Positions 1 through 10,726 of a stretch of 64,000 nt of DNA are shown here, one piece after another. The stretch is from Dipteris shenzhenensis (lineage: Eukaryota > Polypodiophyta > Polypodiopsida > Gleicheniales): assembly GCA_047967505.1 (NCBI GenBank), contig CM106541.1; one strand, written 5' to 3'. A program made the position numbers and the translations under genes. Numbering within the stretch: position 1 is the stretch's first letter; every line of letters starts with the position of its first letter. A model generated the notes under the pieces. That model saw nothing but the letters and a program-made list of their open reading frames with translations, had not been told where the DNA came from and did not search any database.

Positions 1-1002
1 GGCCAAAAAGCTACCTCCAAGTTTTCTCAATCGTTGTGTGGTGCCAAATTTGTCGTCCCAAAGATTGAAACAAATAGCAAAAAAGCTATATGATTTCAAC
101 GGTTAAAATCAATCTACATCAAGGTTCATATTCATTACACGTGGCTCAAGGAGGTGAGAGAAAAGCAAAACATCCCTTTAGGCTGCCTATCGTAACAAGA
201 TCATGCAAATTTCCACTATGCAAGCATTCAAGAGTACTCTACTACAATCACTTTCTAGAACTCTCACTTCATGCAAATTTAGAGCACTACTTTCTAGAAC
301 TCTATGTGTTTATGTTCATGAATCTAAAGGAATGACATGGTGGGAAAAGGGTTTTCATGGGTGAAACAAATTTCCCACGTTGAAATGTCATAATGTTTAG
401 TAATAAAAACATGTATTTTATGTCATTTCAGCCCTTAAATGCTTCACAAACTCTTTTTTCCCACAAAACCATTGAGCTCAAGTGCTCCCTAGGTTCTATG
501 GGAAACATATGGGAAGAAAAGGTAAGGCACCACTTGCCGCCTTGGCATAGAATTTCCCATTTCTCACAAAAGTACCACAATCTCATATATTACACTTTTA
601 CATGACAGCACGAAAACTAGCAGCATTTGAGATAGGCTCTCTCGTGTTGATTTTTAGCACTGTTGTACACAGCATGCTTTAAAGTCTCTCACTCTACCCA
701 CACATGGGCATGCTAGGTGGTACAAGCATATGCGATAGATTGGAGAAAATACATGGTGCTTGAATGAGGAAGAAACCAAGTCTACTATCCTCTTCAACCT
801 AGATGAGTGATGAGGTTGAGTTGGCAAGAGCCTGTGGGGGTTAAAGGTCAGTGTGCCTTTACCCCAGTTATGTACAATACTCAAACACATATATAAATGA
901 ATGAAAAAGAAGATTAGGGTGTTTTGCACCCACCAAAACTTGTGTGGCTCTCTGTTTCTCTCTCTCCCTCTTCTGTTCTTGCTTCCATTGAGAGCACTCT
1001 CA
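1..1002 (+). repeat. copia 5' LTR (5' boundary not fixed)
   Basis: The segment ends ...CTCTCA immediately before the primer binding site, as an LTR should. A TATA-like ATATATAAATGA lies near 889 and a CT-rich tract near 955-975, fitting U3/R/U5 layout. A TGAGAG at about 153 could pair with the terminal CTCTCA as the LTR start, but there is no second LTR to confirm it. Confidence 0.5.
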
Positions 1003-1004
1003 AC

Positions 1005-1016
1005 TGGTATCAGAGC
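1005..1016 (+). promoter_or_regulatory. copia primer binding site (initiator tRNA-Met)
   Basis: TGGTATCAGAGC, the usual copia minus-strand primer site complementary to the initiator tRNA-Met 3' end, begins two bases after the LTR end. Confidence 0.85.
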
Positions 1017-2455
1017 CCGAGTGATCTAGCTGAGCGTGCATGAATGCCTGGAAGCTCAGCAGCTCTGTGGGAGGAAGGAGAAGCTCTGTGGGAAGCTTTG
1101 TGGGTGATTTTACTTGCATCCGAGTGTGTAGAGACCTTGAAGGAACCTTTGGAAAGTCACTTTGGTTTTGCGAAGTGGTTTTGAGAGCCTGTTAAGTGTT
1201 CGTTTTTAAAGCTTTTTCCTGTTTCGCTCGACGACAGAGACTCTGTATTGACTTGTAGAGGCAACTATTGCTTGCTTTTGATATCCATTTCACTTCAGGA
1301 GCTTGGAAACACCTTCATTCTTGAATTTGGGATCATTTCATTGGATTTCTAACTCACTGTGTCAGTTTCTACGTTTTTCTGCCTGGGTGTTGGAACTCAA
1401 GTTTGGAGCAACCATTTGGAGATCTGTCAGTTCCGGTGGACTCAGGAGGTCCTAAAACTTCTATGTTACTCATCATTTGCACTCTTGTGGAGTTTACAAA
1501 CAGATCAGTTTCCAAAAACGTTTTTCAATCTATGTGTTGGACCCAGTGATTGAGACCACGGTTTCTAAAACCGTCTGTCCCATTGCATTTCGAATGCCTA
1601 AAAACCCCTACTTGTCAGTTTTGGCATGATTCGGTGGAGTATTTTCAGAGTTATAGATCTCTGTGTATTGGATTTCGTCTCTCTGTTATGCATTTTTCAT
1701 TCTAAGGTTTTGAAACCTTAGACTTATGCCACATGGCAGTGGATAAGTGTTGGCTCCCATTTCTCACTCATCAGCTGGTATTTGGGAGTTTCAGCAGAAG
1801 AGAGATATTTGCAAATTTTCTTGCTGAGTCCGATTATGCAATGGCGCCCATGTTTTGAGGCATCTCAGGTTCTATTTTCAGTAGCGGTCATTGCCGTGGG
1901 ACCATGATTTCTTGAGCATACCTTATGTAGATCACTCTGGTTGTAGTTTGAGCCATGTGCGTTGATTCGTGGTGTGCATTGGGTTGTAGTGGTTGATTTA
2001 TAGGCCATTTCGATGCATTGTGATTCTTATTGGATGCGCTGATAGGCCCAGATTACCTTGTGGGATGCTATTTTTTATGGACGCTTTGCACATGGATGCT
2101 ATTTTATGCTGAGGGACAGCTTTGACACATTGCAGGTGATGCACTAATAGTGTTATGCTCTCTTGGATGAGATATTGGTAATGCATATGCCCATGGACGG
2201 TGTTTATGCTTGAGCCATTTGGCACTTATTGGCATTTTGGATTGCCATTGTAGTTGGCATTTTATTTTGGGCCAAATTTGATCATGTGGATGCATAGTAC
2301 ATGCACATGAGTCAACTGTATCTTTTGATGCTTTCAGCTTTGAGTTTTGGTGATATTTCACTCTATTATGGCATACACATATTGGGTGCACCTAGTATCT
2401 GGTGTGATTTCTCTTTTGCAGGTACTAGCATTTGGGATTTTGTTTCATTTGCATC
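1017..2455 (+). other. copia untranslated leader
   Basis: About 1.4 kb of T-rich sequence without a useful reading frame lies between the primer binding site and gag. This is long for a copia leader. A TTTTGCAG stands about 35 bp before the gag start and resembles a 3' splice site, which may be chance. Confidence 0.5.
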
Positions 2456-3598
2456 ATGGCATCCTCTTCCATGTCTGAAAAGGAGTTTTTCAGCATTAAA
2501 AAGTTTGATGGGACAAACTTTGCTTTGTGGAAAGAACAGATAAGGGATGTGCTTATTCAAAAGAAGCAGATTAAACCCTTGGCAGGGATTGAAGCTAAGC
2601 CTGCAGATATGTCTGAGGATGATTGGAATGAGTTGGATGCATTAGCAAAGTCTACTATTAGACTTCATCTTGCAGAGTCAGTTTATTTCATAGTAGTAAA
2701 TGAGCAGACTACGGAAGATTTGTGGAAGAAATTGTGTGCCACTTATGAGAAGGAAACTGCCTCTAATAAAGTTTACCTCATGAAGAGGTTGTTTGAGCTG
2801 CAGATGAAGGAAGGGGTCTCCATTGCTTCTCACTTGAATGAATTCAATATTATTTTCAGCCAGCTTCAGGCTCAGAAGATGAATTTTGATGCGGAGACTA
2901 AGGCAATATTTCTCTTATGTTCATTGCCATTCTCATGGGATACCTTGCGTACAACTATCAGTAACTCTGCACCTGGTGGAGTACTGAAGTTTGATGATGT
3001 TGTGGGTAGCTTGTTGGCCGAGGAGATTAGAGGGAAGTCTATGGACAAAAACAAGCAGGATGCAGCCTTAAATGTGCAAAGGGGCAGGTCACAGTTCATG
3101 GGGAAGTCCCAAGAAAGAGGGAAGTCTCGTAGCAAATCTAGGGCATGAAACATAGAGTGTTACCACTGCGGCAAGAAGGGCCATATGAAAAAGGATTGCT
3201 ACAAGCTGAAAAGAGAGCAGAAGGATAAGAAAAAGAATGCAAATTGGGGTGCAAATCAGAAGGAAGAGAGTCCAAGGGAGGACAAAGGAAAAGTGAAGAT
3301 CGAGGAGATCAATGCAGTCACACATGATAGTGACAATGACATTCTCTTCATGTCTAGTTTACCTGCAGAGTTGCTTACCACTTCAGATGATGCATATTCC
3401 CAGGATTGGATTTTGGATTCTGGTGCTTCATTCCATGTTACTCCCCATAGGGAATGGTTCTCCACTTATGACAGTGGAAAGACAGGTTGTGTGCATCTTG
3501 GAAATGACTATGCATGTGACATAGTGGGAGTAGGTGACAAAGTTTTATTTTGCAAATGGGTCTGCATTTATTTTGAAAAATGTGAGACATGTGCCTAA
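2456..3598 (+). pseudogene. copia gag and protease remnant
   Basis: Gag of the UBN2/DUF4219 type starts at 2456 with MASSSMSEKEF and has the FDGTNFALWKEQIRDVL motif. The zinc knuckle CYHCGKKGHMKKDC (about 3160-3200) follows an in-frame TGA at 3146. The protease active site reads WILDSGASFHVTP at about 3408-3445. The frame then shifts near 3545. I chose 2456 over the upstream ATG at 2432 because the protein alignment begins there. Confidence 0.9.
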
Positions 3599-4770
3599 GC
3601 TGACTGAGAGTCTCATTCCAACGGGTCAGCTAGATGATGCTGGTTTTCAGACCAACTTTGATTTTGGGAGTTGGAAAATTCAGAAGGGCTCTATGCTTTT
3701 GGCCAGGGTTGCCAAGTGTGGGACTTTGTATCCCTTACATGTATCAGGGGTGTTTGATGATGTTGTTGCAATAATCGAGCAGCCAAGTACTTCTTTGTGG
3801 CATTGCAGGTTGGGGCACATGAGCCAAAATGGAATGAAACTCTTATGTTGTTTGGGTTATGTACCGCATTTGAGTTTCTCTGATTTTGAATTTTGTGAGC
3901 ACTGTCTCTATGGAAGCAGACTAAATCAGCCCATAAAATAAGGGGAAAGAAAGAGTTTGAAAAGCTTGATTTGGTGCATTCAGACATGTGTGGTCCCATG
4001 TCTACGCGGTCATTAGGCGGGGTTGAATACTATGTGACATTCATTGATGATGCAACTAGGAAAGTGTGGGCTTATGCTATAGCTCGGAAGAGTGATGTGT
4101 TCCAAGTATTTCAGAAATGGCTGGCCTTGGTTGAGAATCAGTTAGGTAGAACGCTTAAATGCCTACGGACTGACAATGGTGGAGAGTATCTCTCTCATGA
4201 CTTTCAGCATTTCTGTGATACACGTGGGATTAAGAGGGAGCTCACATCCCCTCGTACTCCATAGCAAAATCCAATTGCAGAAAAGATGAACCGTACCATT
4301 CAAGAAAGGTTGCAATGCATGCTTTCCAATGCAAGTTTTTCTGGTGGTTTTTGGGCTGAGGCAATGAAGACTGCAGTGCATGTGATCAATAGATCACCTA
4401 GTAAGAGTTTGGTGGTATTCCTGAAGAGGCATGGAGTGGCAAGAAGCCCTCTTACTCTCATTTGCGCATATTTGGGTGTGAGGCATATGCACATGTGCTA
4501 AAAGAGCTTCAAAAGAAGCTAGATCCTAAGTCTAGGAAATGCATCTTTTTGGGTTATGGTGAAAGTGGAGAGATGGGCTATCGTCTTTGGGATCCAGAAG
4601 CAAAGAAGATCATACGTAGCCATGATGTAGTCTTCAATGAGAAGAAGATGCATAAGGCAACCATGAGGGATGTGGAAATGAGGAGAATCACTTTCTAGGA
4701 TGTGAATCCACTTGCATATGTTGATAGACAGCAAGCTGTCCATGCACCAAATGTGTAAGAAATGGTACCA
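3534..4770 (+). pseudogene. copia GAG-pre-integrase and integrase remnant
   Basis: The GAG-pre-integrase stretch LWHCRLGHMSQNGMK appears at about 3795-3840. The integrase core has the first Asp in HSDMCGP, the second in RTDNGGEY and the Glu in IAEKMNRT, so the catalytic triad survives. The frame breaks near 3941, has TAG at 4262 just before the Glu block and shifts again near 4420-4460. The integrase C-terminal part continues as IFGCEAYAHV, CIFLGYGESGEMGYRLW. Confidence 0.88.
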
Positions 4771-4899
4771 CCAAGTACTCCTACAGGTATACAATCAAGG
4801 GTAGATGATGGATCATCTATTGGTGGAAATGATGAGCCAAATGTGGCTGATATGCAAGTGGGATAGCAAGTTGAAATGCCCTTGAGAAGATCATCTAGA

Positions 4900-5668
4900 G
4901 TGTCTAGACCGCATGATAGGTTTGTTCTAGGGGTAGACTATGTGATGCTTACTGATTGCAGGGAGCCTTCTTGCTACAGAGAGGCTATGATGCACGAGGA
5001 TCAACGCAAGTGGGAGTATGCTATGCAATCGAGATGAGTTCACTTATGAAGAATAAGACTTGGGACTTGGTTTCTTTGCCACATGGAAAGAAAGCATTGC
5101 CATGTAAATGGCTAATCAAGGAAAGAGGCATTGGGATGTAGTTAAGTGCATCATGAGGTACATGAAGGGTACTAAGGAGATGTACATCTGCTTTGGTAGA
5201 GGAGACGTGTGTGTACTTGGGTACACAGATTCAGACTATGCAGGGCATGCGGATAGTAGGAGATCCACTTCTGGTTATGTGTTCACCTTTACAGGTGGTG
5301 TAGTGTCGTGGATGTCTTGTACACAGAAGTGTGTTGCTTTGTCTACCACAGAGGCTGAGTATGTTGCAGCCACAGAGGGTTGCAAGGAGGCTATATGGCT
5401 TGATCGGCTAGTGGGAGATTTAGGGATTCATACAAGTGTACCGACATTGCATAGTGATTCCATGAGTGCTATTTAGCTAGCACGAAATCCGGTCTTTCAT
5501 GCAAAGACCAAACACATTGAGGTCAAGTACCATTTCATTAGGGAGGTACTTGAGGACAAGCGCACAGAGCTTGTCAAGGTTCATACAGATGATAATCCTG
5601 CAGATATGCTGACGAAGAGTCTACCTAGTCAGCGGTTTGAGTATTGTCATGTATTGATGGGCATTGAA
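4900..5668 (+). pseudogene. copia RT start fused to RNase H, core RT missing
   Basis: The N-terminal edge of RT (SSLMKNKTWDLVSLPHGKKA then PCKW) stops at about 5118 and is followed at once by sequence that normally lies after RT (GKRHWDVVKCIMRYMKGT). The YVDD-bearing core is absent and the join is out of frame. RNase H continues with GYTDSDYAGHADSRRSTSGY, STTEAEYVA and HSDSMSA, a TAG at 5474, and ends with ADMLTKSLPSQRFEY then MGIE. Confidence 0.9.
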
Positions 5669-6072
5669 TAGTATGCTCCCTAGAAGTCCAATGCATTGGT
5701 TTTATCATGAAGATCCTTGTATAGCTTTGAAGCTCCTGTATAGAGTTATGCATTGCAACAATGATACTATTTCTTAAACGTGCTAATTTTTTGCTTGGCT
5801 CTGTGTAACTCGCTTGCTTGCATAGCCTTTGTCTGAGCATTGTTCAATTGATTTGCAATAACCAAGCAACCTAGCATGTCCGTTACCAAAACAAACCAAA
5901 TAAGCTCATGCATTGTATGAAAAGGAGGGCTCTTTTGGGTAGCAGGATCTAAAGGATACAAGGATTGTTCTACCCAAAGGTCAAGATGCTTCTTTCCTTG
6001 CAAATGAAGACTATGGAGTTTGGAAGCTCCCCACAATCCCAAATTGCATGTGCTTGTATATTCAACTTCCAA
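5625..6072 (-). other. unrecognised coding-like segment, minus strand
   Basis: Two overlapping minus-strand frames (6072-5767 and 5840-5625) look like one frameshifted reading frame rich in Gln, Ala and Leu, with a helical stretch around NNAQTKAMQASELHRAKQK. It starts at the far side of the copia end. I do not recognise the family; it may be part of another retroelement or chance. Confidence 0.25.
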
Positions 6073-6159
6073 CTCTAAGTGAACCTAGTACTTGTTGGAG
6101 ACTTCCTCGAATGGTGCCATCAGTAAAGGAGTATAGAGGAGTGGAGTAGTGGGTGTGGA

Positions 6160-6500
6160 GAGGAAGCAAGTATGGAGAAACATGCATAAAGGTGCAGCAC
6201 GTAGAAGGGAGGTGACCAAGGAGGCAGAGGGAGGACCAACAGATGAAGAGGAGGAGGGATGGAGGGAGGAGGGCTAGCAGGCATGGAGGAGAAGGGAAGG
6301 GGGGAGTGCTAGCAAGTGTGAGCAAGCGTGGAGTAGGAGAGAGAGGGAGGAGGAGCAAGCATGGATGAGGGAGGGAGGAGGACGAAAGGGGGAGGACAAA
6401 AGGGGGAGGAGGGAGGGCATAGGAGGAGAAAAGGGGAAGGAGGGACGAAGGAGGAGGAGGGAGGGCAAAAAGGAGGAGAAAGGAGGGAGGGAATTCAAAA
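6160..6500. repeat. GGA/GA-rich low-complexity tract
   Basis: The plus strand is dominated by GGA, GGAG and AGGAGG words for about 340 bp. The reading frames across it, mostly Gly/Arg/Glu on one strand and Pro/Leu/Ser on the other, are products of composition. From 6500 to about 6850 I see no gene. Confidence 0.8.
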
Positions 6501-6849
6501 TTCAAGATTTCACATTTCAAATTTTGAATGTGGCGGCTCCCACCTAAGTGTAAGAGGGATGAGAGGTGGGGTCACTTGTGGGCGTAACCCACCTAGGTGA
6601 GGGGTTTAGGACTCTTTGCACCCTACCATGGCCCTTTCATTAGGCCTAATCCATTCTTTATGAGGCCCTTTTGAGACCCCATTTCTCCCCTAATGAATGT
6701 TACCCCAAGAAAGAGGTGTGTCTTGGAGTGTCTAGACCTCTTCTACAGTCTCAGGGTCTCAGATTAACCATTTGAAAATGAGATATGCAACTCTAAGTGG
6801 GGGAATCCAGGGGGTACTAGAGTATTGCTAGTACTCTACTACAAAGGGC

Positions 6850-7720
6850 CTACACTCCAAGGGCCAATCGTGGAACAGAGACCAGTTCAAGTTGATGACC
6901 TAGCTCTAACAAAAGACACTTTGGACTCTTCAACCAATATGCTAAGCTGATCACAACAAGATGAGCCTTGTGGGAAGGAGATGTTCAATGAATGGGGGTA
7001 CAGTTTTCAACTATGCAATGGAATTTAGCTGGTTTAACTCCACGCATGTGCTTCCCATTCCTACCCCAACGAAGGATATTAGTGACATAGTAAGAGCCTT
7101 GAACTCTAGATGGAACTTAGGGGACATCATTCTCTATTGAAAAGCCAGATTTTGCAAAATCTAGAATAGAGGCATACCATAAAAAATCTCTACTCTACTT
7201 TGGCTCATATTACATAAGGCAGTCTGGATTCTAATGCCAGGGACACAAAATAGGCAAGGGGGATGGGTTGTGTCAATACTGTCAGGCCAAGAGGACGACT
7301 TTTTTCATATATTTTTTTCATGCTCTTTTGTCAGGAAAGTTTGGAAAATAGCCCAAAATGCAGTTAGGGGAACCTCTGAATTGGAAGTCTATCTGTTTGG
7401 GAGAATCATCTAAAGTTAAATAGGCTCTTTGGACACCTTCTAGAGCATATCCATTGTGGTTTATTTGGATCTCCAGGAATGCTTTCTAGCTTAATGGAAC
7501 TATTATTAATGCTAAAATTCTTTTTTTGGATTGGTTTTCAAGATTAGCAAAGGCTAGATCAAGCCATTAGGACGTTCAATAAGGACCATGATCATCATTG
7601 TTTTTTGTAAGTTGAGCACTATCATCTTCATTTGATAAAGAATGTAGAGCCATTTGATTTGCTCAATATTTTCCCACATTGACAAGGAATATATTATTAC
7701 TATCCCCTATATTTAAAAAA
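6850..7720 (+). mobile_element. LINE 3' fragment with zf-RVT domain and A-tail
   Basis: Frame fragments give LWLILHKAVW, a CQYC pair and EDDFFHIFFSCSFVRKVWK, the signature of the reverse-transcriptase zinc-binding domain at the C-terminus of plant LINEs. Several frameshifts interrupt it. The element ends near 7720 in an A-rich tail after a 3' UTR-like TATTATTACTATC stretch. It is old and 5'-truncated. Confidence 0.65.
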
Positions 7721-8089
7721 AAAGAAAATAACAAATTTGATGATCTTGCTATTATCCTTCAATTTCATATTCTTCATGGTTGTAGCTATAGTATCATAAA
7801 TAAGACCCATTTTTTCCAAGAGAAAGGTGAAGGTGAGAGGCCACTTTGTCTTTGAATGCTAAAATTGCTAGACACCTTGGATGATAGGTTGAGATTACTT
7901 TTGACCTCTAAGATAGACTTTGCATCTACTATATTATAATAACAACATTCCTCTTTCTAAGGAATGGGTTAGGGCATATCCAAGGATTACAAATTGTTGA
8001 ATACATCTTTGGGTTTCACAAATATTCAATGCATAACAAATTGATATGTTATAAAAATCAAACAACCATCTCCCGACTATGAACTATGC
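7721..8089. other. no recognisable gene
   Basis: AT-rich sequence without a convincing reading frame or repeat structure. Confidence 0.4.
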
Positions 8090-9180
8090 AACTACAAATT
8101 CTAAAGACCTTAGATGTGTAGAAGGATAACCTTCCTTGGACAATCATACTAATCTAAACAAGTGATCGAAGAAAAAAGAAACCACAAGCAAGTGACATTC
8201 TTTGCACACAAGGGGTATAATTTTCCCAAAAATGGTATTTAAAAAGCTTGATATAAAGGGCTCTCAAGGGTTTTATATGGAAGAGATTGTTTATAAGTCA
8301 AACTTATTAAGGCAATCCATTGTGCGTACACCTGTGTATCTCATTTCATTAAGAATAAATGAATTTTGTGTATAGCCTAAAACTTCAAGCAATCTATATG
8401 CCCTTTATGTTAGACATGCTCTTGTGTTTTAAGGTCTCGTAAGAGCCATGTACCATGAGTGTACTTCCTTAAATCCATCAAGGTCTACTATCAACTATAG
8501 ACACATGTCCTATTTGTACCATTTCTACGGTAAATTATTACTCGAACCTATAAGATACATTTTCTCTATCATAACATTGGATCTTCCCCTTTATGTAGTG
8601 TCTACAAGTTCTAGAAGTTTTTTATTATTCGACAGATACAAATGTGGTCTACCATCTCATGGCTATCATTTATGGAACTATGAATTCTACATGCACTAGC
8701 TTGCATGGATATTATTATGTGATTTCATCTTCCTTGTTGAACAATCCTATTAGTCTCAACAAACGGTCTTAAGTTAAAGGAAACCACCAAAAGATGGTGT
8801 GTTTGGACATGCATGATATGATTTTGCAAAAATAGGTTTTGTGTGGGGAGGAGCTTGATCTAAAGGTCTCTTGATGGCTTTCTATTTCAATGGCAAGAGA
8901 TTGTGTAAATAAGGTGATGCAAGCAACTCTTTAGGTGTGTAAATACTTGTGTATCTCATTTCATCACAAATAAAGGGTTTCCATGCATAGCCTTTAACTT
9001 CAAGCAAGCCTTATGGATTTTATATCAGAATAGTTTCTTATCTTTTAGAGTCTCAGCAGCTAAGAACCATAAAGCTGTTTTAAATCATTAAATCCACGAA
9101 CACCTTTGAACCTTGCTTGTATCAATATATTCACATGAGCTCCTCCATCAAAGAAGATTGTACATGTTTTTAATGTGCTC
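8090..9180 (+). repeat. diverged direct duplication, unit about 600 bp
   Basis: Blocks near 8130-8450 recur in order near 8730-9060. Clearest are GTGTATCTCATTTCAT at about 8334 and 8950 and the ACTTCAAGCAA blocks at about 8386 and 8999, both spaced about 610 bp. Both copies contain AATAAA just after the shared block. They may be two diverged copies of one LTR or a tandem duplication. No coding is seen. Confidence 0.6.
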
Positions 9181-9499
9181 CTTCAAGCTCCATGAGCCCA
9201 TGATTACTCCTCTACCACTCACCTAACAAGTAAGCACACATGCAAGGATCGCCTTTGTCCTCTGCCTTTGTTATTTGCTAGCTGTGCAAAGCAAGGACAT
9301 AAAGAGACAAAAGTGCAACCAAAACAGCATTATTTTAAATTGAGTGGCAAGAAAAGCATGTTGGAAAGGAAGCCCCTCTATGGACTCAAACCCATGTTTA
9401 TAGGCCCAAATACAATACAAGATCAAATGAAAAGTCTTCTTGACATTGACTCCGAGGGAAAACCACTTCATTGTGGGGGGCAAAGAGAGAAAATAAATA

Positions 9500-9606
9500 A
9501 AGTCTTCAAAAGACCGATGGGTCTATGAGACTGAGAGACACTTGATACAATAAGCTGAAAGGATGGAGCTACTAAACGAGCATCATCACCCATGCTAAGA
9601 GCTAAG
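9500..9606 (-). repeat. short interspersed repeat, copy 1
   Basis: Shares GACCGATGGGTCTATGAGAC and GAGCATCATCACCC with the copy at 34975-35110. Read on the minus strand, the unit ends in TTTATTTATT, like the tail of a non-LTR element. An (ATC)n microsatellite follows at about 9628-9652. Confidence 0.65.
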
Positions 9607-9622
9607 TAGTACATAGTTAGTA

Positions 9623-9657
<35 letters not shown>

Positions 9658-9772
9658 TGTAATGTCCAATATCAAGTCTGGTTAGATACATCAGATACGT
9701 GAATAGGAAAATAAAGAAAGAAATAAAGAACATTTATTACAAGTTCATTTGGACGGAGGGAGAGAATATATC

Positions 9773-9890
9773 AATGTCCACGAAAGACCGCAGGGTCTAT
9801 GAGACTGATAAAAACCAGATACAATGAGAACTAAGGGGTGGGGCCACCTAAAACAAGCACACATACCCCAAGGCTGGGGTATCTGCAACA
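9773..9890 (-). repeat. short interspersed repeat, copy 2
   Basis: Shares GGGTCTATGAGACTGA and the following GATACAA block with copies 1 and 3, more diverged after that. Confidence 0.6.
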
Positions 9891-10013
9891 AGAAAATAGA
9901 TACATTGCATTGTCGCTGTTATGAGGAGAACCCAAGTTGTAAATGGCAACGGTGGGAAGCCATTGGTGGGCCACCAAATCAAGTGTCCATCCGAGTGATT
10001 GGGCCTATGTATG

Positions 10014-10014
10014 C

Positions 10015-10045
<31 letters not shown>

Positions 10046-10069
10046 AAAAAAAGTGTGTGTGTGTGTGTT
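10014..10069. repeat. (GT)n-(GA)n-A8-(GT)n microsatellite
   Basis: A compound microsatellite directly abutting the truncated 5' end of a LINE fragment. A similar compound tract follows that fragment's 3' end. Confidence 0.9.
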
Positions 10070-10306
10070 TGGGTTCGCTATTGGGCACTCTGGACTTTAT
10101 GGACAGACAAGAACTATAAAGTCTTTGGTGATCCTACTAAGCGTTCTCTGTAGCAATCCTTCTTTGATTGCTTGCAAACGCGCTGCATAGATCATGATGT
10201 ATATCTAGCATACACTGAGATTTTCAGCTAATGTAATTTCGGCTGCCTCGTTTTGAGGTCGCTACTCTTGTAATATAATCAATCAAAAGTTTCCACTAAA
10301 AAAAAA
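10070..10306 (+). mobile_element. LINE 3' end fragment
   Basis: Encodes [15 protein letters not shown] then FGDPTKRSL, a stop, and QSFFDCL, matching the C-termini of the LINEs ending near 28942 and 43158. The 3' UTR has GAGATTTTCAGCT and CTTGTAATATAATCAATC, then an A9 tail at 10298-10306. Confidence 0.85.
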
Positions 10307-10324
10307 GTGTGTGTGTGTGTGTTT

Positions 10325-10351
<27 letters not shown>
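10307..10351. repeat. (GT)n-(GA)n microsatellite
   Basis: GT repeats run directly from the LINE A-tail and pass into about 27 bp of GA repeats. Confidence 0.92.
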
Positions 10352-10355
<4 letters not shown>

Positions 10356-10655
10356 ATTAACGCCTATAGAAGGCCAAAAAAGTATTGAGTCCAAGAAGCT
10401 GAATATGCGATGTGTCAAGATTTGGAAAAAAGGAATAGGGAGATACTATTAAACAATAATTGCTCAGCAAATTTCCATTCGGAGAATACTTAAAGAAATT
10501 AATTTAAAAACCAATGCATTGGACAAACGAACAGACGTGGGATGGAACATTAAAGTTCTACAACCAAGGCATCTCATATATTGCATAACGAAATGGAGGC
10601 TTTGCCGCACTATGGTCCATGAATTAACATGATGCATAAAGCAGAGTATTAAAAC
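10352..10655 (-). other. ARPC1 3' UTR and immediate 3' flank
   Basis: About 300 bp after the stop codon lie between the terminal exon and a LINE 3' end with microsatellites. No canonical AATAAA was seen on the minus strand here, so the polyadenylation site is not placed. Confidence 0.4.
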
Positions 10656-10726
10656 CTACAAATGAAGGCCTACAAAGGCATCATTAAGGTTCTTCACGTC
10701 CCAGATCACTACTTTTCCATCCAAAC
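10656..10726 (-). CDS. ARPC1: ARPC1 terminal exon with stop
   Basis: This 71 nt last exon encodes [13 protein letters not shown], the closing WD40 strand, then [10 protein letters not shown] and a TAG stop. The acceptor is TTGACAG. Its first two bases finish the Gly codon begun in the exon 6.2 kb away. Confidence 0.93.

Larger units (their letters stand above)
1..5690 (+). mobile_element. Ty1/copia retrotransposon, degenerate, RT core deleted
   Basis: Gag, protease, integrase and RNase H remnants occur in copia order (integrase before RT/RNase H) on the plus strand. The 5' LTR end and primer binding site are recognisable, but no 3' LTR copy was found after the coding end near 5670, so the element looks 3'-truncated. 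Coding is broken by in-frame stops and frameshifts. Most of the reverse transcriptase is missing at about 5120. The element lies downstream of ARPC1, outside its transcribed exons. Confidence 0.9.

Noticed and set aside
6062-6600. Several Pro/Leu-rich and Gly/Arg-rich frames
   Set aside because: They are artefacts of a GGA-rich tract and have no domain.
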